NCBI GenBank assembly: GCA_044224925.1
Contig: JBGAJM010000001.1
Span: 620,001-684,000, forward strand
Direction of reading: 5' to 3'
Length of the DNA: 64,000 bases
Origin: Kapaibacterium sp044224925
GTDB lineage: Bacteria > Bacteroidota > Ignavibacteria > Kapaibacteriales > Kapaibacteriaceae
Within the stretch, counting starts at the first letter, position 1, and the number at the start of each line of letters is the position of its first letter. Below, one piece after another: positions 34,769 to 44,004 of this stretch. The notes beneath the pieces were generated by a model, which was given only the letters and a program-made list of their open reading frames with translations, had not been told where the DNA came from and searched no databases. The position numbers and the translations under genes were made by a program.

Positions 34769-36751
34769 ATGAAGCTCTTCCTTCTCTTCCTCGTTCCCAT
34801 GGTCCTCTCTGCACAAGATGTGCGACGGGCCTGGTATGAATCTGCAGACTCGCGACGTCAAGAAGTGACCACCGTGGATCCCGCGCTCCGTCCGTTCTAT
34901 CACGGGGTCGCCAGCGGCGATCCGTTGTCCGACCGAGCGATCATCTGGACGCGTGCAACGCCCGACGCGGGAGATACACTCGTTGCCGTCGACTGGATGG
35001 TGGCCACCGATACGGCGCTTCGCTCCGTCGTCCGTCGCGGCAGCACGACGACAACGGCCGAGCGCGACTTCACCGTGAAGGTCGACGTGGACGGACTGCA
35101 GCCAGGCACGACCTACTACTATGGCTTTGTCGCCTACGGCAAGCGCTCGCTCACGGGACGTTTTCGAACGATGTTCAGCACGGACGGACGTGAGCTGCGA
35201 CTTGCCGCTGTCTCGTGTGCCAACTACCCCGCCGGCTATTTCAATGCCTATGCGGCGCTTGCACAGCGCAACGACCTCGATGCCATGCTGCATCTTGGTG
35301 ACTACATCTACGAATACAGTGCCGACTCCTCGTCGTATGCCGGTGCAACAGGTCGGTTGCTCGGTCGACCGCATGAACCGTCGAACGAAGCCGTGACGCT
35401 CACCGACTATCGCACGCGGTACTCACAGTACCGTCTGGATCCCGATCTCCGTCGTCTGCATCAACAGGTTCCCATCATCCATGTGTGGGACGATCACGAG
35501 AGTGCGAACGATGCATGGGATGGAGGTGCCGAGAATCACACACCTACCACCGAAGGTGAATGGGCGGTACGCAAGGCCATCTCCAAGCGTGTGTGCATGG
35601 AATGGCTCCCAACGCGCGAACAACCGAACAACGCGATCTACCGTCGGTTCACGTGGGGACCGAACGTCGACCTCTTCATGCTGGACACCCGGCAGGATGG
35701 TCGCAGCAAACAGTCGCAAAGCGCCGACAGTATGAACAATGCTGACCACAAGATCATGAGCGACGCGCAGTTCACGTGGTTGCAGGACGGGCTCCGCACG
35801 AGCACCTCTCGGTGGAAGCTCATCGGCAATCAGGTGCTGTTCTCCCCCATTCAACCGCTTCCCATCGATACGGCAACGCTGTGGAGTCAGATCCCTTCCG
35901 CCTTCATCCCCTTGTTCAAAACGCAGTTGCCCGCCCTCGAGAATGCAATGCGTCTTGGATTCGTGAACGATAATTGGAACGACTATCCACGTCAACGCAA
36001 CGCCCTCATCGACCATATCACCACCAATGCGATCAAAAACGTGGTCTTTGCCACGGGTGACTTCCACACGCAGTTCTGCTTGAACAATGTGTGGGCGAAT
36101 GAGTTCGTTGGCACATCCATCTCCGCGCCGAACTTCGACGAGAATTTTCAAAGTGTTCCGCTCACGAAGCCGTTCACGAATGCGCTGGTTGTGACGCTTG
36201 ACAGTACGTTATCGAAAAACAATCCGTCACTCCGTGCCATGAACATCACCGACCATGGCTACTATGTGCTCACGTTCGGTCCAACGGCGGCACAGGCAGA
36301 CTACTACTTCGTCGACACGGTCCTCCTTCGCACCACAGCGCAACGATTCGATCATAGCTATGGCATACAGCTCGATTCATCGAGGATGTGGATCTCCTCC
36401 GTCGAAACACCGCGCGGCAAGGCCGACGATCCGACACCGCTCGCACCACCCACCGACCCCGTCTCTGTGCGCGAGCCATCGCCCGATCTGCCCATCACCA
36501 TTCTCTCCGTCTATCCACAACCTGCGGCGAACGAACAAAGCGTTTCCTATGTTGTGCGGGATGGCGAACGTGTGAGCATCACATTGGTCGACGCACGCGG
36601 AGCAACGGTCCGTCAACTCTGCACCGACGAACTGCAGGGCGGCCTCCACAGCCTCGTCCTCGACGTACGTCCGCTTGCCAACGGTCGATACACGCTCCTT
36701 CTCACCACACCACATTCGGCACAGCGAGTGCCGATCATTGCTCTTCACTAA
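34769..36751 (+). CDS. PhoD-like alkaline phosphatase with sorting-like C-terminus
   Basis: 660 residues from the ATG at 34769 (a longer upstream reading frame lies in nnr and is rejected). A short signal peptide (LFLLFLVPMVLSA) is followed by HGVASGDPLSDRAIIWTRA, the PhoD N-terminal module. Metal and catalytic motifs are LGDYIYEY (about 177-184), VWDDHESANDAW (about 238-249) and FATGDFHTQF (about 427-436). PhoD enzymes are Ca/Fe phosphodiesterases and monoesterases active outside the cytoplasm. The last 80 residues (LSVYPQPAANEQS... VSITLVDARG... ANGRYTLLL) match a type A sorting domain for type IX secretion. A lipoprotein gene follows after three bases. Confidence 0.92.
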   Translation: MKLFLLFLVPMVLSAQDVRRAWYESADSRRQEVTTVDPALRPFYHGVASGDPLSDRAIIWTRATPDAGDTLVAVDWMVATDTALRSVVRRGSTTTTAERDFTVKVDVDGLQPGTTYYYGFVAYGKRSLTGRFRTMFSTDGRELRLAAVSCANYPAGYFNAYAALAQRNDLDAMLHLGDYIYEYSADSSSYAGATGRLLGRPHEPSNEAVTLTDYRTRYSQYRLDPDLRRLHQQVPIIHVWDDHESANDAWDGGAENHTPTTEGEWAVRKAISKRVCMEWLPTREQPNNAIYRRFTWGPNVDLFMLDTRQDGRSKQSQSADSMNNADHKIMSDAQFTWLQDGLRTSTSRWKLIGNQVLFSPIQPLPIDTATLWSQIPSAFIPLFKTQLPALENAMRLGFVNDNWNDYPRQRNALIDHITTNAIKNVVFATGDFHTQFCLNNVWANEFVGTSISAPNFDENFQSVPLTKPFTNALVVTLDSTLSKNNPSLRAMNITDHGYYVLTFGPTAAQADYYFVDTVLLRTTAQRFDHSYGIQLDSSRMWISSVETPRGKADDPTPLAPPTDPVSVREPSPDLPITILSVYPQPAANEQSVSYVVRDGERVSITLVDARGATVRQLCTDELQGGLHSLVLDVRPLANGRYTLLLTTPHSAQRVPIIALH

Positions 36752-36754
36752 CGC

Positions 36755-37270
36755 ATGCTTCGTTTCCCGTCCAGTCCATCGCTCCTCTCCCTCGCGCTCT
36801 TCATTTGCGCCGTGGCGCTGCTCTCCGGATGCGGCGGTCTCGACCCTACCTCCATTCCGCCCTTCACGGGCATCACAGGCACCGTGAATGTGGAAGGTGG
36901 CGAGGCGGCATGGCCGCAAGATTCCGCGTACGAGATGCGGGCGGCTGCATTCTTGACGAAGCCGCTCAGGCCTGAAGATGTGATCAGTGCCGTGCTGCAA
37001 CAGAAGGCAAGCATCAGCGACTCGCTTCCGCGATTCAAGGGGTCGGTGCCGTACAGCATTGCGGTGACGGGAGCGCCCAAGACCTTTCTCTATGTGGTGG
37101 TGGCATTGCGGACCGGACCGGACTTCTTCAAGGACTGGAAGATGATCGCCGTGCATTCCGTGGTGAACGATCCGCTGCAACCTTCCGCAGTGACCGTGGC
37201 ACCAGAGCAGAACGTGGTGATCCCGTTCGTGGTCGACTTTTCCAATCTTCCTCCGCAACCATTCGAATGA
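36755..37270 (+). CDS. Lipoprotein of unknown function
   Basis: 171 residues with a lipoprotein signal (SLALFICAVALLSGC, lipobox LSGC). The mature part has a short beta-rich start (GITGTVNVEGGEAAWP) similar to small transthyretin-like or carboxypeptidase-regulatory lipoproteins of Bacteroidota; then FFKDWKMIAVHSVVN and VVIPFVVDFSNL. I cannot name a family. The stop overlaps the TonB-dependent receptor start as ATGA, suggesting it is an accessory lipoprotein to that receptor, perhaps a ligand-capture partner, which is inference from position only. Confidence 0.75.
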   Translation: MLRFPSSPSLLSLALFICAVALLSGCGGLDPTSIPPFTGITGTVNVEGGEAAWPQDSAYEMRAAAFLTKPLRPEDVISAVLQQKASISDSLPRFKGSVPYSIAVTGAPKTFLYVVVALRTGPDFFKDWKMIAVHSVVNDPLQPSAVTVAPEQNVVIPFVVDFSNLPPQPFE

Positions 37271-39474
37271 AGTATCTCGTCGCGTTCATCCTCTTCGTCG
37301 CAATGGCCATTGGAGCACATGCCGGCACGGGTGTTCTGTCTGGGCTCATCAGCGATCGAACCACCGGCTCGATGCTCATGGGTGTGACCGTGCGCATCGA
37401 CGGAACGCAGTCCGGAGCGATCTCCGACAAGAACGGCAAGTTCCGCATCAAGAACATTCCCACGGGCAAGGTGGTCGTGGTGGCATCGCTTGTCGGATAC
37501 GAGATGTATCGAGGTACGTTCTACGTCCGCGAGAACGAGAACAAGGACATCGTCTTCACCATGATGCCGTCGGCGATCCAGACACAGGACGTGGTGATCT
37601 CGGCAAGCAAGCGTGTGCAAGCGGTGCAAGACGTTCCCGTGAGCGTGTCGATCGTCAAGGCCGAAGATCTGCAACAGCGCAACATCACGCGCATCGACGA
37701 GGCATTGAAGTATGTGAGTGGCGTCACGGTCGCACGAGATCAGATCAACATTCGCGGCTCGTCGGGCTTTGCCTTTGGCGTTGGCTCGCGCACAATGGTC
37801 CTTCTCGATGGATTCCCGCTGCTCTCCGGCGATAACGGCGATGTGAAGTTCGACGTGATGCCCGTGGCCGATGTGGAGCGCATGGAAGTTATCAAGGGTG
37901 CAGGCAGTGCGCTGTACGGAACGGGTGCCTTGGGTGGTGTGGTGAGCATGATCACGAAAGAACCAACGGCGGCAGGTGAGTTGTCGTTGCGGACGTATGG
38001 TGGGTTGTATACACTCCCTCGCTATGATGAGTGGCAGTATCGTCAAACCATGCCCGCACAATGGGGAGCCGATGTCCGCTATGCACGCAAGTTCCAGGAC
38101 CTCTCGGTGAACATCAGCGGCGGCATTCGCAACGACGATTCGTACCGGTCGTTCGATCAGGGAACGCGCGGATTCCTGTATACGAAGTTCGGATATCAGA
38201 TCTCTGAGAACGCATCGATGAAGCTCTTCGGGCTCTATGCCAACGAAGAGAAGCAGAACTACATCTACTGGGAATCCTTGCCCCGTGCCACCTTCCCACC
38301 GCCATCACAGAACCCGTCCGAGAAGCTGCGATCCACGAAGCTTGCGGCCGGCGTGGAGTGGTTCCAGGTACTGTCGTCCACCACGTCGCTCATCATACGT
38401 CCGGTCGTGTATCGTACGAGGTATGAGAACTTCATCGACAATGTGGTCTTGGATTCGAACTCGTCAACGGCATGGAGCGGCAACATCGAAGCGCAGCTCA
38501 CGTCGCGGCTTGCCGAACCATTGGTGTTGACCACGGGTGTGGTCGCACGGGCCAATGTTGTGAACAGCACCGTGTATGGCTCACAGATCCAGTACATCGG
38601 TTCGGGATACGGTCAAGCCGAATACACACCACTCGACCGACTCATCATCACGGCCGGATTGCGGATCGACCTTGAGCAAACGAAGACCCTCTCGTCGGAA
38701 CTCGAGCTGAGTCCAAAGGTCGGTGTGACGTGGAAGTCCACCGATGCATTGACGATGCGTGCGTCGGCAGGTCGCGGCTTCCGGGCTCCGACGATCGCCG
38801 AACGCTATGCGAACATTCGATACGGTCCGTTCCTTGTCGAACAGAATCTCGGACTTCGCTCGGAGTCCTCACTCTCCTTCGAAGTTGGCGCGCACTATTC
38901 CGGCTCGAGTGGATCGGTCCCCTTCGAACTCGACCTTGCCGTTTTCGACAACGAACTCTACAATCTGATCGAGCCACTGCTCCCATGCGGATCGCTCTCG
39001 GCACAGATCCAGTTCCAGAACATCACGCGAGCACGCATCCTTGGTGCCGAACTCACGGGCAGGGTGATGTTGGCCAAGGGACTTGGTTTGGAAACCGGTC
39101 TCACGGCCATGCTTCCGCGCGACCTCATTGAACAGGCCACGTTGAAGTATCGCAACAACATCATCTGGTACAGTCGAGCATCGTGGACGGTGTCGAAGCT
39201 CTTTGATGTGCAAATGGAGTATCGCTTCCTGAATCGTGTGGAGCGCATCGATCAGTGCATCATCGATCTGAATGTGATCCCGAATGTCGATGCACGTGTT
39301 CCTGCCCATATCGTGGACGCGCGATTGATCCACGACATGCGGTCATGGACGTCCTTGCCGATCAGGCTAACGCTCAACGCAAAGAATCTGCTCGACTATT
39401 ATTACACCGAGATCATTGCCAACCTTGCACCAACACGTTCGATCGTGCTGCAGGCCGAGATCAAGTTTCAGTAA
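37267..39474 (+). CDS. TonB-dependent outer-membrane receptor
   Basis: 735 residues. After the signal peptide (YLVAFILFVAMAIGAHA) comes a carboxypeptidase-regulatory-like domain (about 25-105, GVLSGLISDRTTGSMLMGV... FRIKNIPTGKVVV). The plug domain follows (about 115-245): VPVSVSIVKAEDL, INIRGSSGFAFGVGSR, VERMEVIKGAGSALYGTGA. The remaining about 490 residues are the beta-barrel, with RASAGRGFRAPTIAERYANI and a C-terminus ending in VLQAEIKFQ. It takes up a ligand, perhaps a siderophore, cobalamin or sugar, using TonB energy. It is coupled to the preceding lipoprotein and ends seven bases into the convergent lptB gene. Confidence 0.92.
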   Translation: MKYLVAFILFVAMAIGAHAGTGVLSGLISDRTTGSMLMGVTVRIDGTQSGAISDKNGKFRIKNIPTGKVVVVASLVGYEMYRGTFYVRENENKDIVFTMMPSAIQTQDVVISASKRVQAVQDVPVSVSIVKAEDLQQRNITRIDEALKYVSGVTVARDQINIRGSSGFAFGVGSRTMVLLDGFPLLSGDNGDVKFDVMPVADVERMEVIKGAGSALYGTGALGGVVSMITKEPTAAGELSLRTYGGLYTLPRYDEWQYRQTMPAQWGADVRYARKFQDLSVNISGGIRNDDSYRSFDQGTRGFLYTKFGYQISENASMKLFGLYANEEKQNYIYWESLPRATFPPPSQNPSEKLRSTKLAAGVEWFQVLSSTTSLIIRPVVYRTRYENFIDNVVLDSNSSTAWSGNIEAQLTSRLAEPLVLTTGVVARANVVNSTVYGSQIQYIGSGYGQAEYTPLDRLIITAGLRIDLEQTKTLSSELELSPKVGVTWKSTDALTMRASAGRGFRAPTIAERYANIRYGPFLVEQNLGLRSESSLSFEVGAHYSGSSGSVPFELDLAVFDNELYNLIEPLLPCGSLSAQIQFQNITRARILGAELTGRVMLAKGLGLETGLTAMLPRDLIEQATLKYRNNIIWYSRASWTVSKLFDVQMEYRFLNRVERIDQCIIDLNVIPNVDARVPAHIVDARLIHDMRSWTSLPIRLTLNAKNLLDYYYTEIIANLAPTRSIVLQAEIKFQ

Positions 39475-40223
39475 CGCTCAAGGGTGAACGTCTCACCCAG
39501 ATACCGCTTGCGCACTTCGGGGTTGGCGGCGATCTCTTCGGCCGTGCCGTTGATGAACATCTGTCCGTCGATCAGGATATAGGCACGGTCCGTGATGGAC
39601 AATGTCTCGTGCACGTTGTGATCGGTGATCAACACACCAATGCCGCGCTTCGTCAACCGAAGCACGATGTGCATGATCTCTTCCACGGCCAGCGGATCGA
39701 TGCCGGCAAAGGGCTCGTCGAGCAATACGAACTTGGGATCCGACGCGAGTGCGCGTGCGATCTCGCACCGACGTCGTTCACCGCCCGAGAGCATGAAGCC
39801 CTTGCTCTTGCGGATATGCGTGATGCCGAACTCTTCGAGAAGAGATTCGAGTTTGGCCTTTCTGTCGGCGCTCTTCATGCGCCGCAATTGCAGGACGGCC
39901 ATGATGTTCTGTTCCACCGTCATCCGACGGAAGATGCTGGCCTCTTGCGGGAGATAGGCGATACCTTTGCGCGCACGCTTGTACATGGCCGTCGACGTGA
40001 TCTCTTCATCATTCAGGAACACGCGTCCCTTGTTGGGCTTCACCATGCCAACGATCATGTAGAACGTCGTGGTCTTCCCGGCACCGTTCGGTCCCAACAA
40101 CCCGACGCATTCCCCTTGGTGTACGGTGATCGTCGAACCGCGCACCACGGTGCGCCCCTTATAGGTCTTGACAAGGTCCTGCGCTCGTAGAACGCTTCGC
40201 TGCTCAGTTTCTGACACCACCAC
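39468..40223 (-). CDS. lptB: LPS export ABC transporter ATP-binding protein
   Basis: 251 residues from a GTG start. Walker A LLGPNGAGKTTTF (about 42-54), Q-loop YLPQEASIFRRMTV, signature LSGGERRRCEIARAL (about 144-158), Walker B FVLLDEPFAGIDP, and the H-loop ITDHNVHET. The Q-loop and LSGGERRR are diagnostic for LptB, the ATPase that powers LPS transport from the inner membrane with LptF/LptG. The GTG at 40223 (or the next at 40220) overlaps the HtrA stop by about 20 bases; no ATG fits. Its partners LptF/G/C/A are not in the window. Confidence 0.94.
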   Translation of the reverse strand: MVVSETEQRSVLRAQDLVKTYKGRTVVRGSTITVHQGECVGLLGPNGAGKTTTFYMIVGMVKPNKGRVFLNDEEITSTAMYKRARKGIAYLPQEASIFRRMTVEQNIMAVLQLRRMKSADRKAKLESLLEEFGITHIRKSKGFMLSGGERRRCEIARALASDPKFVLLDEPFAGIDPLAVEEIMHIVLRLTKRGIGVLITDHNVHETLSITDRAYILIDGQMFINGTAEEIAANPEVRKRYLGETFTLERY

Positions 40224-41361
40224 TCCGAGGTCGTTGTTTCAAGATCATCGTCACGCTTTTCTCTGCTTCCCCTCGACGTACCTTCAAGGCAATGCTCTTT
40301 CCGACTTCGCCATCAAGGATGGCAACGTTCACATCCTCGTCGCGATGGATACGCAGACCATCCACTTCCACGATCACGTCGCCTGGTTCGATCCCTGCCG
40401 CATCGGCCGGCGAGTCGTTGATCACGCGTTCCACGATCACGCCCGTTTTCACAGCCAGACCGTAGTACTTGGCAACGCGTTCGTCGATCGAGCGGACCAC
40501 CATGCCCGTCCAGAAATCCCGATTGATCACGCCGTCTGACTTGAATCGATCGATGATGCGCTTCACACGATTGATCGGGATCGCAAAGCCGATGCCGATG
40601 GAACCGGCACCGCGTGAACTCTGCGAAGTGGAATAGATCACGGTGTTCATGCCGATCACTTCCCCGTTGCTGTTCACCAGCGGACCGCCGGAATTCCCGG
40701 AAGAGATCGCCGCATCCGTCTGCAACATACCTCGATACACGCGTTCTTCACCACGTTCATCCGGTTGCGTGAAATTCACACCCATGTTGCTCACCACGCC
40801 AACGGTCACCGTGGGCTTGGCATTGATGTCGAACAGACCGAACGGATTCCCGAAGGCGATCGCCCATTCCCCTACCACTACGTCGTCGCTATTGGCAAGG
40901 CGCAAGGAGGGAAGGCCCGAGGCCTCGATCTTCAACAGCGCCACGTCGGCTGTTCGATCCGTGCCGATGATCTTGGCCGGATACTCCTTTCCGTCCGTCA
41001 TCGTCACCACGATCTTCGTGGCATTCCCTGCCACATGGTCGTTCGTCACGATGTAGCCGTCGCTGGAGATCAGGAAGCCTGAACCTAGGCCCTTGACGGT
41101 GTATTGCTCGCGGTACGGCTGTCGCTGACCGAAGAACTGCGAGAAGAACGGATCCATTCCGAACGGATCCTGATACTCCACTTGTCGCGTTTCGGTCACA
41201 TTGATGCCCACTATAGCAGGCGAGCATGTTCGCACGGACCGTGTGATGGCGTTCTGACGGGACAAGGAAACATCGTCCGACTGTCCGTTCAGGGCGGCAA
41301 GCGGATGTGCGGAAAAGGCCATCATCATGGCCGCGAACACTTGTTGAATGGCTTTCTGCAT
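40204..41361 (-). CDS. HtrA/DegP-type periplasmic serine protease
   Basis: 385 residues from the ATG at 41361 (GAGAGGA seven bases upstream). The signal peptide VFAAMMMAFSAHPLAAL is followed by a trypsin-like protease: His in VTNDHVAGN (about 109), Asp in TADVALLK (about 139) and Ser in SGNSGGPLV (about 222). A single PDZ domain occupies about residues 275-375 (INDSPADAAGIEPGDVIVEVDG). One PDZ makes it DegS/HhoA-like in layout rather than DegP. It degrades misfolded envelope proteins. A TATCTTTG box on the minus strand (41374-41381) is very close to the start. Confidence 0.92.
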   Translation of the reverse strand: MQKAIQQVFAAMMMAFSAHPLAALNGQSDDVSLSRQNAITRSVRTCSPAIVGINVTETRQVEYQDPFGMDPFFSQFFGQRQPYREQYTVKGLGSGFLISSDGYIVTNDHVAGNATKIVVTMTDGKEYPAKIIGTDRTADVALLKIEASGLPSLRLANSDDVVVGEWAIAFGNPFGLFDINAKPTVTVGVVSNMGVNFTQPDERGEERVYRGMLQTDAAISSGNSGGPLVNSNGEVIGMNTVIYSTSQSSRGAGSIGIGFAIPINRVKRIIDRFKSDGVINRDFWTGMVVRSIDERVAKYYGLAVKTGVIVERVINDSPADAAGIEPGDVIVEVDGLRIHRDEDVNVAILDGEVGKSIALKVRRGEAEKSVTMILKQRPRSGGVRN

Positions 41362-41373
41362 GGAACGTCCTCT

Positions 41374-41381
41374 CAAAGATA
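41374..41381 (-). promoter_or_regulatory. -7 box TATCTTTG close to the htrA start
   Basis: TATCTTTG on the minus strand ends 13 bases before the HtrA ATG, with GAGAGGA overlapping its downstream edge. If it is a promoter, the transcript would start at or just before the start codon and lose the ribosome site; alternatively it is a chance match. Confidence 0.35.
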
Positions 41382-41425
41382 GCGGCCTGACGATTCACCC
41401 GTCCTCTTCTTGTCTCGTATCTTGC

Positions 41426-41475
41426 CACTTGTCACTCGTCACTTGTCACTTGTCACTCGTCACTCGTCACTTTGT
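41426..41475 (+). repeat. Heptanucleotide tandem repeat (CACTYGT) abutting the priA start
   Basis: Six perfect 7-base units of CACTYGT (41426-41467; order TTG, CTC, TTG, TTG, CTC, CTC versions of the middle) followed by an eight-base near-unit, CACTTTGT, that contains the proposed priA TTG start. No ribosome site is visible within it. Unit number could vary by slippage. Confidence 0.85.
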
Positions 41476-43976
41476 ATTACTCCATCGCTCTCCCCATTCC
41501 CGTCCGCCGCCTCTTCACGTATGTGATGGCCGCAGACCGACCTCCGGCCCCGCTTGGGGCTCGGGTGCTCGTGCCGTTCGGAAAGCGTGTGATGACGGGT
41601 GTGCTCGTGGCCTGTGATGTGGAACCCGTGGCCGACGTGAAGCAGGTGATCGAGGTCCTGGACGATGTTGCCGCCTTGCCGCCTTCCATCCTGGACCTGA
41701 CCCGATTCCTCGCCGAATACTACATGTGTTCGTGGGGCGAGGCCATCCAGGCAGCGCTGCCCAGCGGACTGACGCCGCAAAGTGTTGTGCGTGTGGAGCT
41801 CATGCGGGACGTTACCGAGGAAGACCTTGCCACGATGGGACGTCGGGCCCCGAAACGCGCGGCATTGTTGGGAACACTGGTGCGACATTCGGGCGACGTG
41901 AGCGTGGCCTACCTCCAACAGAAACTCAAGAGCACCACCATTGCAGATCAGTTGCAGGCATTGCAGCATGCGGGGTGGGTGCGGATCACGAATTCCGTCG
42001 ACGAGCAGCATGCACCGAAGACCCAAGTGGGCGTGATGATCTCGGAATCGCTTGCTTCCATGGAGACGGCTTTGCGCGAGGCCTTCGACCTGCTCGATGC
42101 AAAGGCACCCAAGCAATCGGTGCTGCTTGGTCAGCTCTATCTGGCACGGCATGCCGGACATGGTCCGGTGTTGCGCACGGCACTCCTTTCGGAAACGGGC
42201 GCGTCGGCGTCGGCACTCGACGGACTGATCAAGCGCGGCTTCGCAGAACTGCGCGACGTGGTCGTGCAACGAACGGAAACGCATGCGACGGTCATCGGAA
42301 GCAGTAAGGACGAATCCACCGTGGAGCTCACGGCAGAGCAGGCGGTGGCCGTCGATGCCATCATCGAAGGAATGCGCTCGGGCACGTACCGACCGTTCTT
42401 GCTGGATGGCGTCACGGGCTCGGGCAAGACCATCGTCTATCAGCGTGCGATCGCTCATGCTCTGGAGCAAGGCAGATCGGCATTGCTCCTTGTACCGGAG
42501 ATCTCGCTCACGCCGCAACTCATGGATCGTTTTCGGATCGTCTTCGGAGATCGCGTGGCCGTGCTGCATTCGCGCATGGGCGTGGGTGAACGTACGGACA
42601 CGTGGAGGGCCATTCGCAATGGAGAACGGCCGCTCGTCATCGGTCCGCGCAGCGCCCTCTTCGCTCCCCTTGAGCGTTGCGGACTGATCATCGTCGACGA
42701 AGAACACGAGCCATCGTACAAACAAGACGATCCCGCACCACGCTATCACGGTCGTGACGCGGCTATGATGCGAGCATCGCTTGAACAATGTGTGGTCGTT
42801 CTGGGAACGGCCACGCCATCGGTCGAGACGCGCTTTGCGGCCGACAATGGAAAGATCACACGGTTGCAGCTCACGCACCGTGCCGATGGTGCCGCCATGC
42901 CCAAGGTGCGTGTGGTCGACCTGCGTGAGGCTCGCAAGTCCGGTCAGCTCCACGGTTCCTACACACGCGATCTGCTCGAGTCCATCCAAGAGCGTATCGA
43001 ACGCAAGGAAGGAACGATCCTCTTCTTGAATCGACGTGGCTTTGCATCGCAACTGCAATGCATGGATTGCGGCGATGTGCCCATGTGCAAGAACTGTGAT
43101 GTGGCACTCACCTATCACAAGGCTTCGTTCGCGCTTCGATGTCACTACTGCGGGTATGCAGAACCGGCACGCACGATGTGTCTGGTGTGTGGAAGTGTGG
43201 ATCTGAAGGAGGCAGGGAGCGGGACGCAACGGGTGGAAGAGGAGTTGGTGTCGTACCTACAAGGGCGTGACGTGCAAGCCGTGGTGCATCGCATGGACAT
43301 CGACTCGACGCAACGAAAGGGTTCACACCGTGCGATCCTGCAACGATTCGCACAAGGTGAGATCGACGTGCTCATTGGTACGCAGATGATCGCCAAGGGA
43401 CTCGACATCGGACGGGTGACGTTGGTAGGAGTGATCAATGCCGATGCGCAATTGCATCACAGTGACTTTCGCGCGGGCGAACGCACCGTGCAGTTGCTCA
43501 CGCAGGTGGCTGGTCGATCCGGACGCACCGGAGCACGTCCGGGCGAAGTGATCATCCAAACGTCATCGCCGGACCATGCCGCCATTCAAGCCTCCGTGCA
43601 TCTTCAACTTGAACCATGGTATCGCGTTGAACTTACCTCGCGACGTGAGGCACACTACCCTCCCTATACGCGATTCATTGTGGTGGAATGTTCGGGTCTT
43701 GACGAAGCGACGGTTGCACAGCATGCATCGGTGCTGGCACAACTTCTTCCTGCTGCAACGGATCATTTCACACGACTCGATCCGGTAGCACCACCCATCC
43801 CGCGCATGCGCAATCGATTCCGTCAAGTGATCGTGATCAAGAACGACAAGACCGCAGATCCGAGTGGCAAGTATTGCCGTGCACATCTTCAAGCCGCACT
43901 CGATACCTACCAGGCAAAGTATGCCCATAGCAGTGTTCGTGTAACGGTCGACGTGGACGCGTCCGGCGCCTTCTAA
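41472..43976 (+). CDS. priA: Primosomal protein N' (replication restart helicase PriA)
   Basis: 834 residues. The start is TTG at 41472, giving YYSIALPIPVRRLFTYVM, the expected PriA N-terminal DNA-binding opening; the frame upstream stays open but has no ATG, GTG or TTG codon in phase. Helicase motifs: VTGSGKT (about 313-319), DEEH (about 408-411) and LLTQVAGRSGR. Between helicase motifs is the zinc-binding module with paired CxxC groups (CMDCGDVPMCKNC ... CHYCGY ... CLVCG, about 528-577). PriA restarts collapsed replication forks. The tandem repeat upstream overlaps the start codon and replaces any Shine-Dalgarno sequence. priA is divergent from htrA. Confidence 0.95.
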   Translation: MYYSIALPIPVRRLFTYVMAADRPPAPLGARVLVPFGKRVMTGVLVACDVEPVADVKQVIEVLDDVAALPPSILDLTRFLAEYYMCSWGEAIQAALPSGLTPQSVVRVELMRDVTEEDLATMGRRAPKRAALLGTLVRHSGDVSVAYLQQKLKSTTIADQLQALQHAGWVRITNSVDEQHAPKTQVGVMISESLASMETALREAFDLLDAKAPKQSVLLGQLYLARHAGHGPVLRTALLSETGASASALDGLIKRGFAELRDVVVQRTETHATVIGSSKDESTVELTAEQAVAVDAIIEGMRSGTYRPFLLDGVTGSGKTIVYQRAIAHALEQGRSALLLVPEISLTPQLMDRFRIVFGDRVAVLHSRMGVGERTDTWRAIRNGERPLVIGPRSALFAPLERCGLIIVDEEHEPSYKQDDPAPRYHGRDAAMMRASLEQCVVVLGTATPSVETRFAADNGKITRLQLTHRADGAAMPKVRVVDLREARKSGQLHGSYTRDLLESIQERIERKEGTILFLNRRGFASQLQCMDCGDVPMCKNCDVALTYHKASFALRCHYCGYAEPARTMCLVCGSVDLKEAGSGTQRVEEELVSYLQGRDVQAVVHRMDIDSTQRKGSHRAILQRFAQGEIDVLIGTQMIAKGLDIGRVTLVGVINADAQLHHSDFRAGERTVQLLTQVAGRSGRTGARPGEVIIQTSSPDHAAIQASVHLQLEPWYRVELTSRREAHYPPYTRFIVVECSGLDEATVAQHASVLAQLLPAATDHFTRLDPVAPPIPRMRNRFRQVIVIKNDKTADPSGKYCRAHLQAALDTYQAKYAHSSVRVTVDVDASGAF

Positions 43977-43991
43977 GGGCACGACCTTTTG

Positions 43992-43999
43992 TATGTTTG
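43992..43999 (+). promoter_or_regulatory. -7 box TATGTTTG just upstream of purT
   Basis: TATGTTTG ends five bases before the purT ATG at 44005. If used, it would make a leaderless mRNA starting at or near the start codon. No -33 element seen. Confidence 0.35.
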
Positions 44000-44004
44000 C
44001 CAGC

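Noticed and set aside
41426..41475. Possible CRISPR array
   Set aside because: Units are seven bases with no spacers; it is a simple tandem repeat and no cas gene is present.
41460..43229. 589-codon minus-strand open frame
   Set aside because: Antisense to priA, whose motifs (GSGKT, DEEH, zinc Cys) are all on the plus strand; the minus frame has no recognisable domain.
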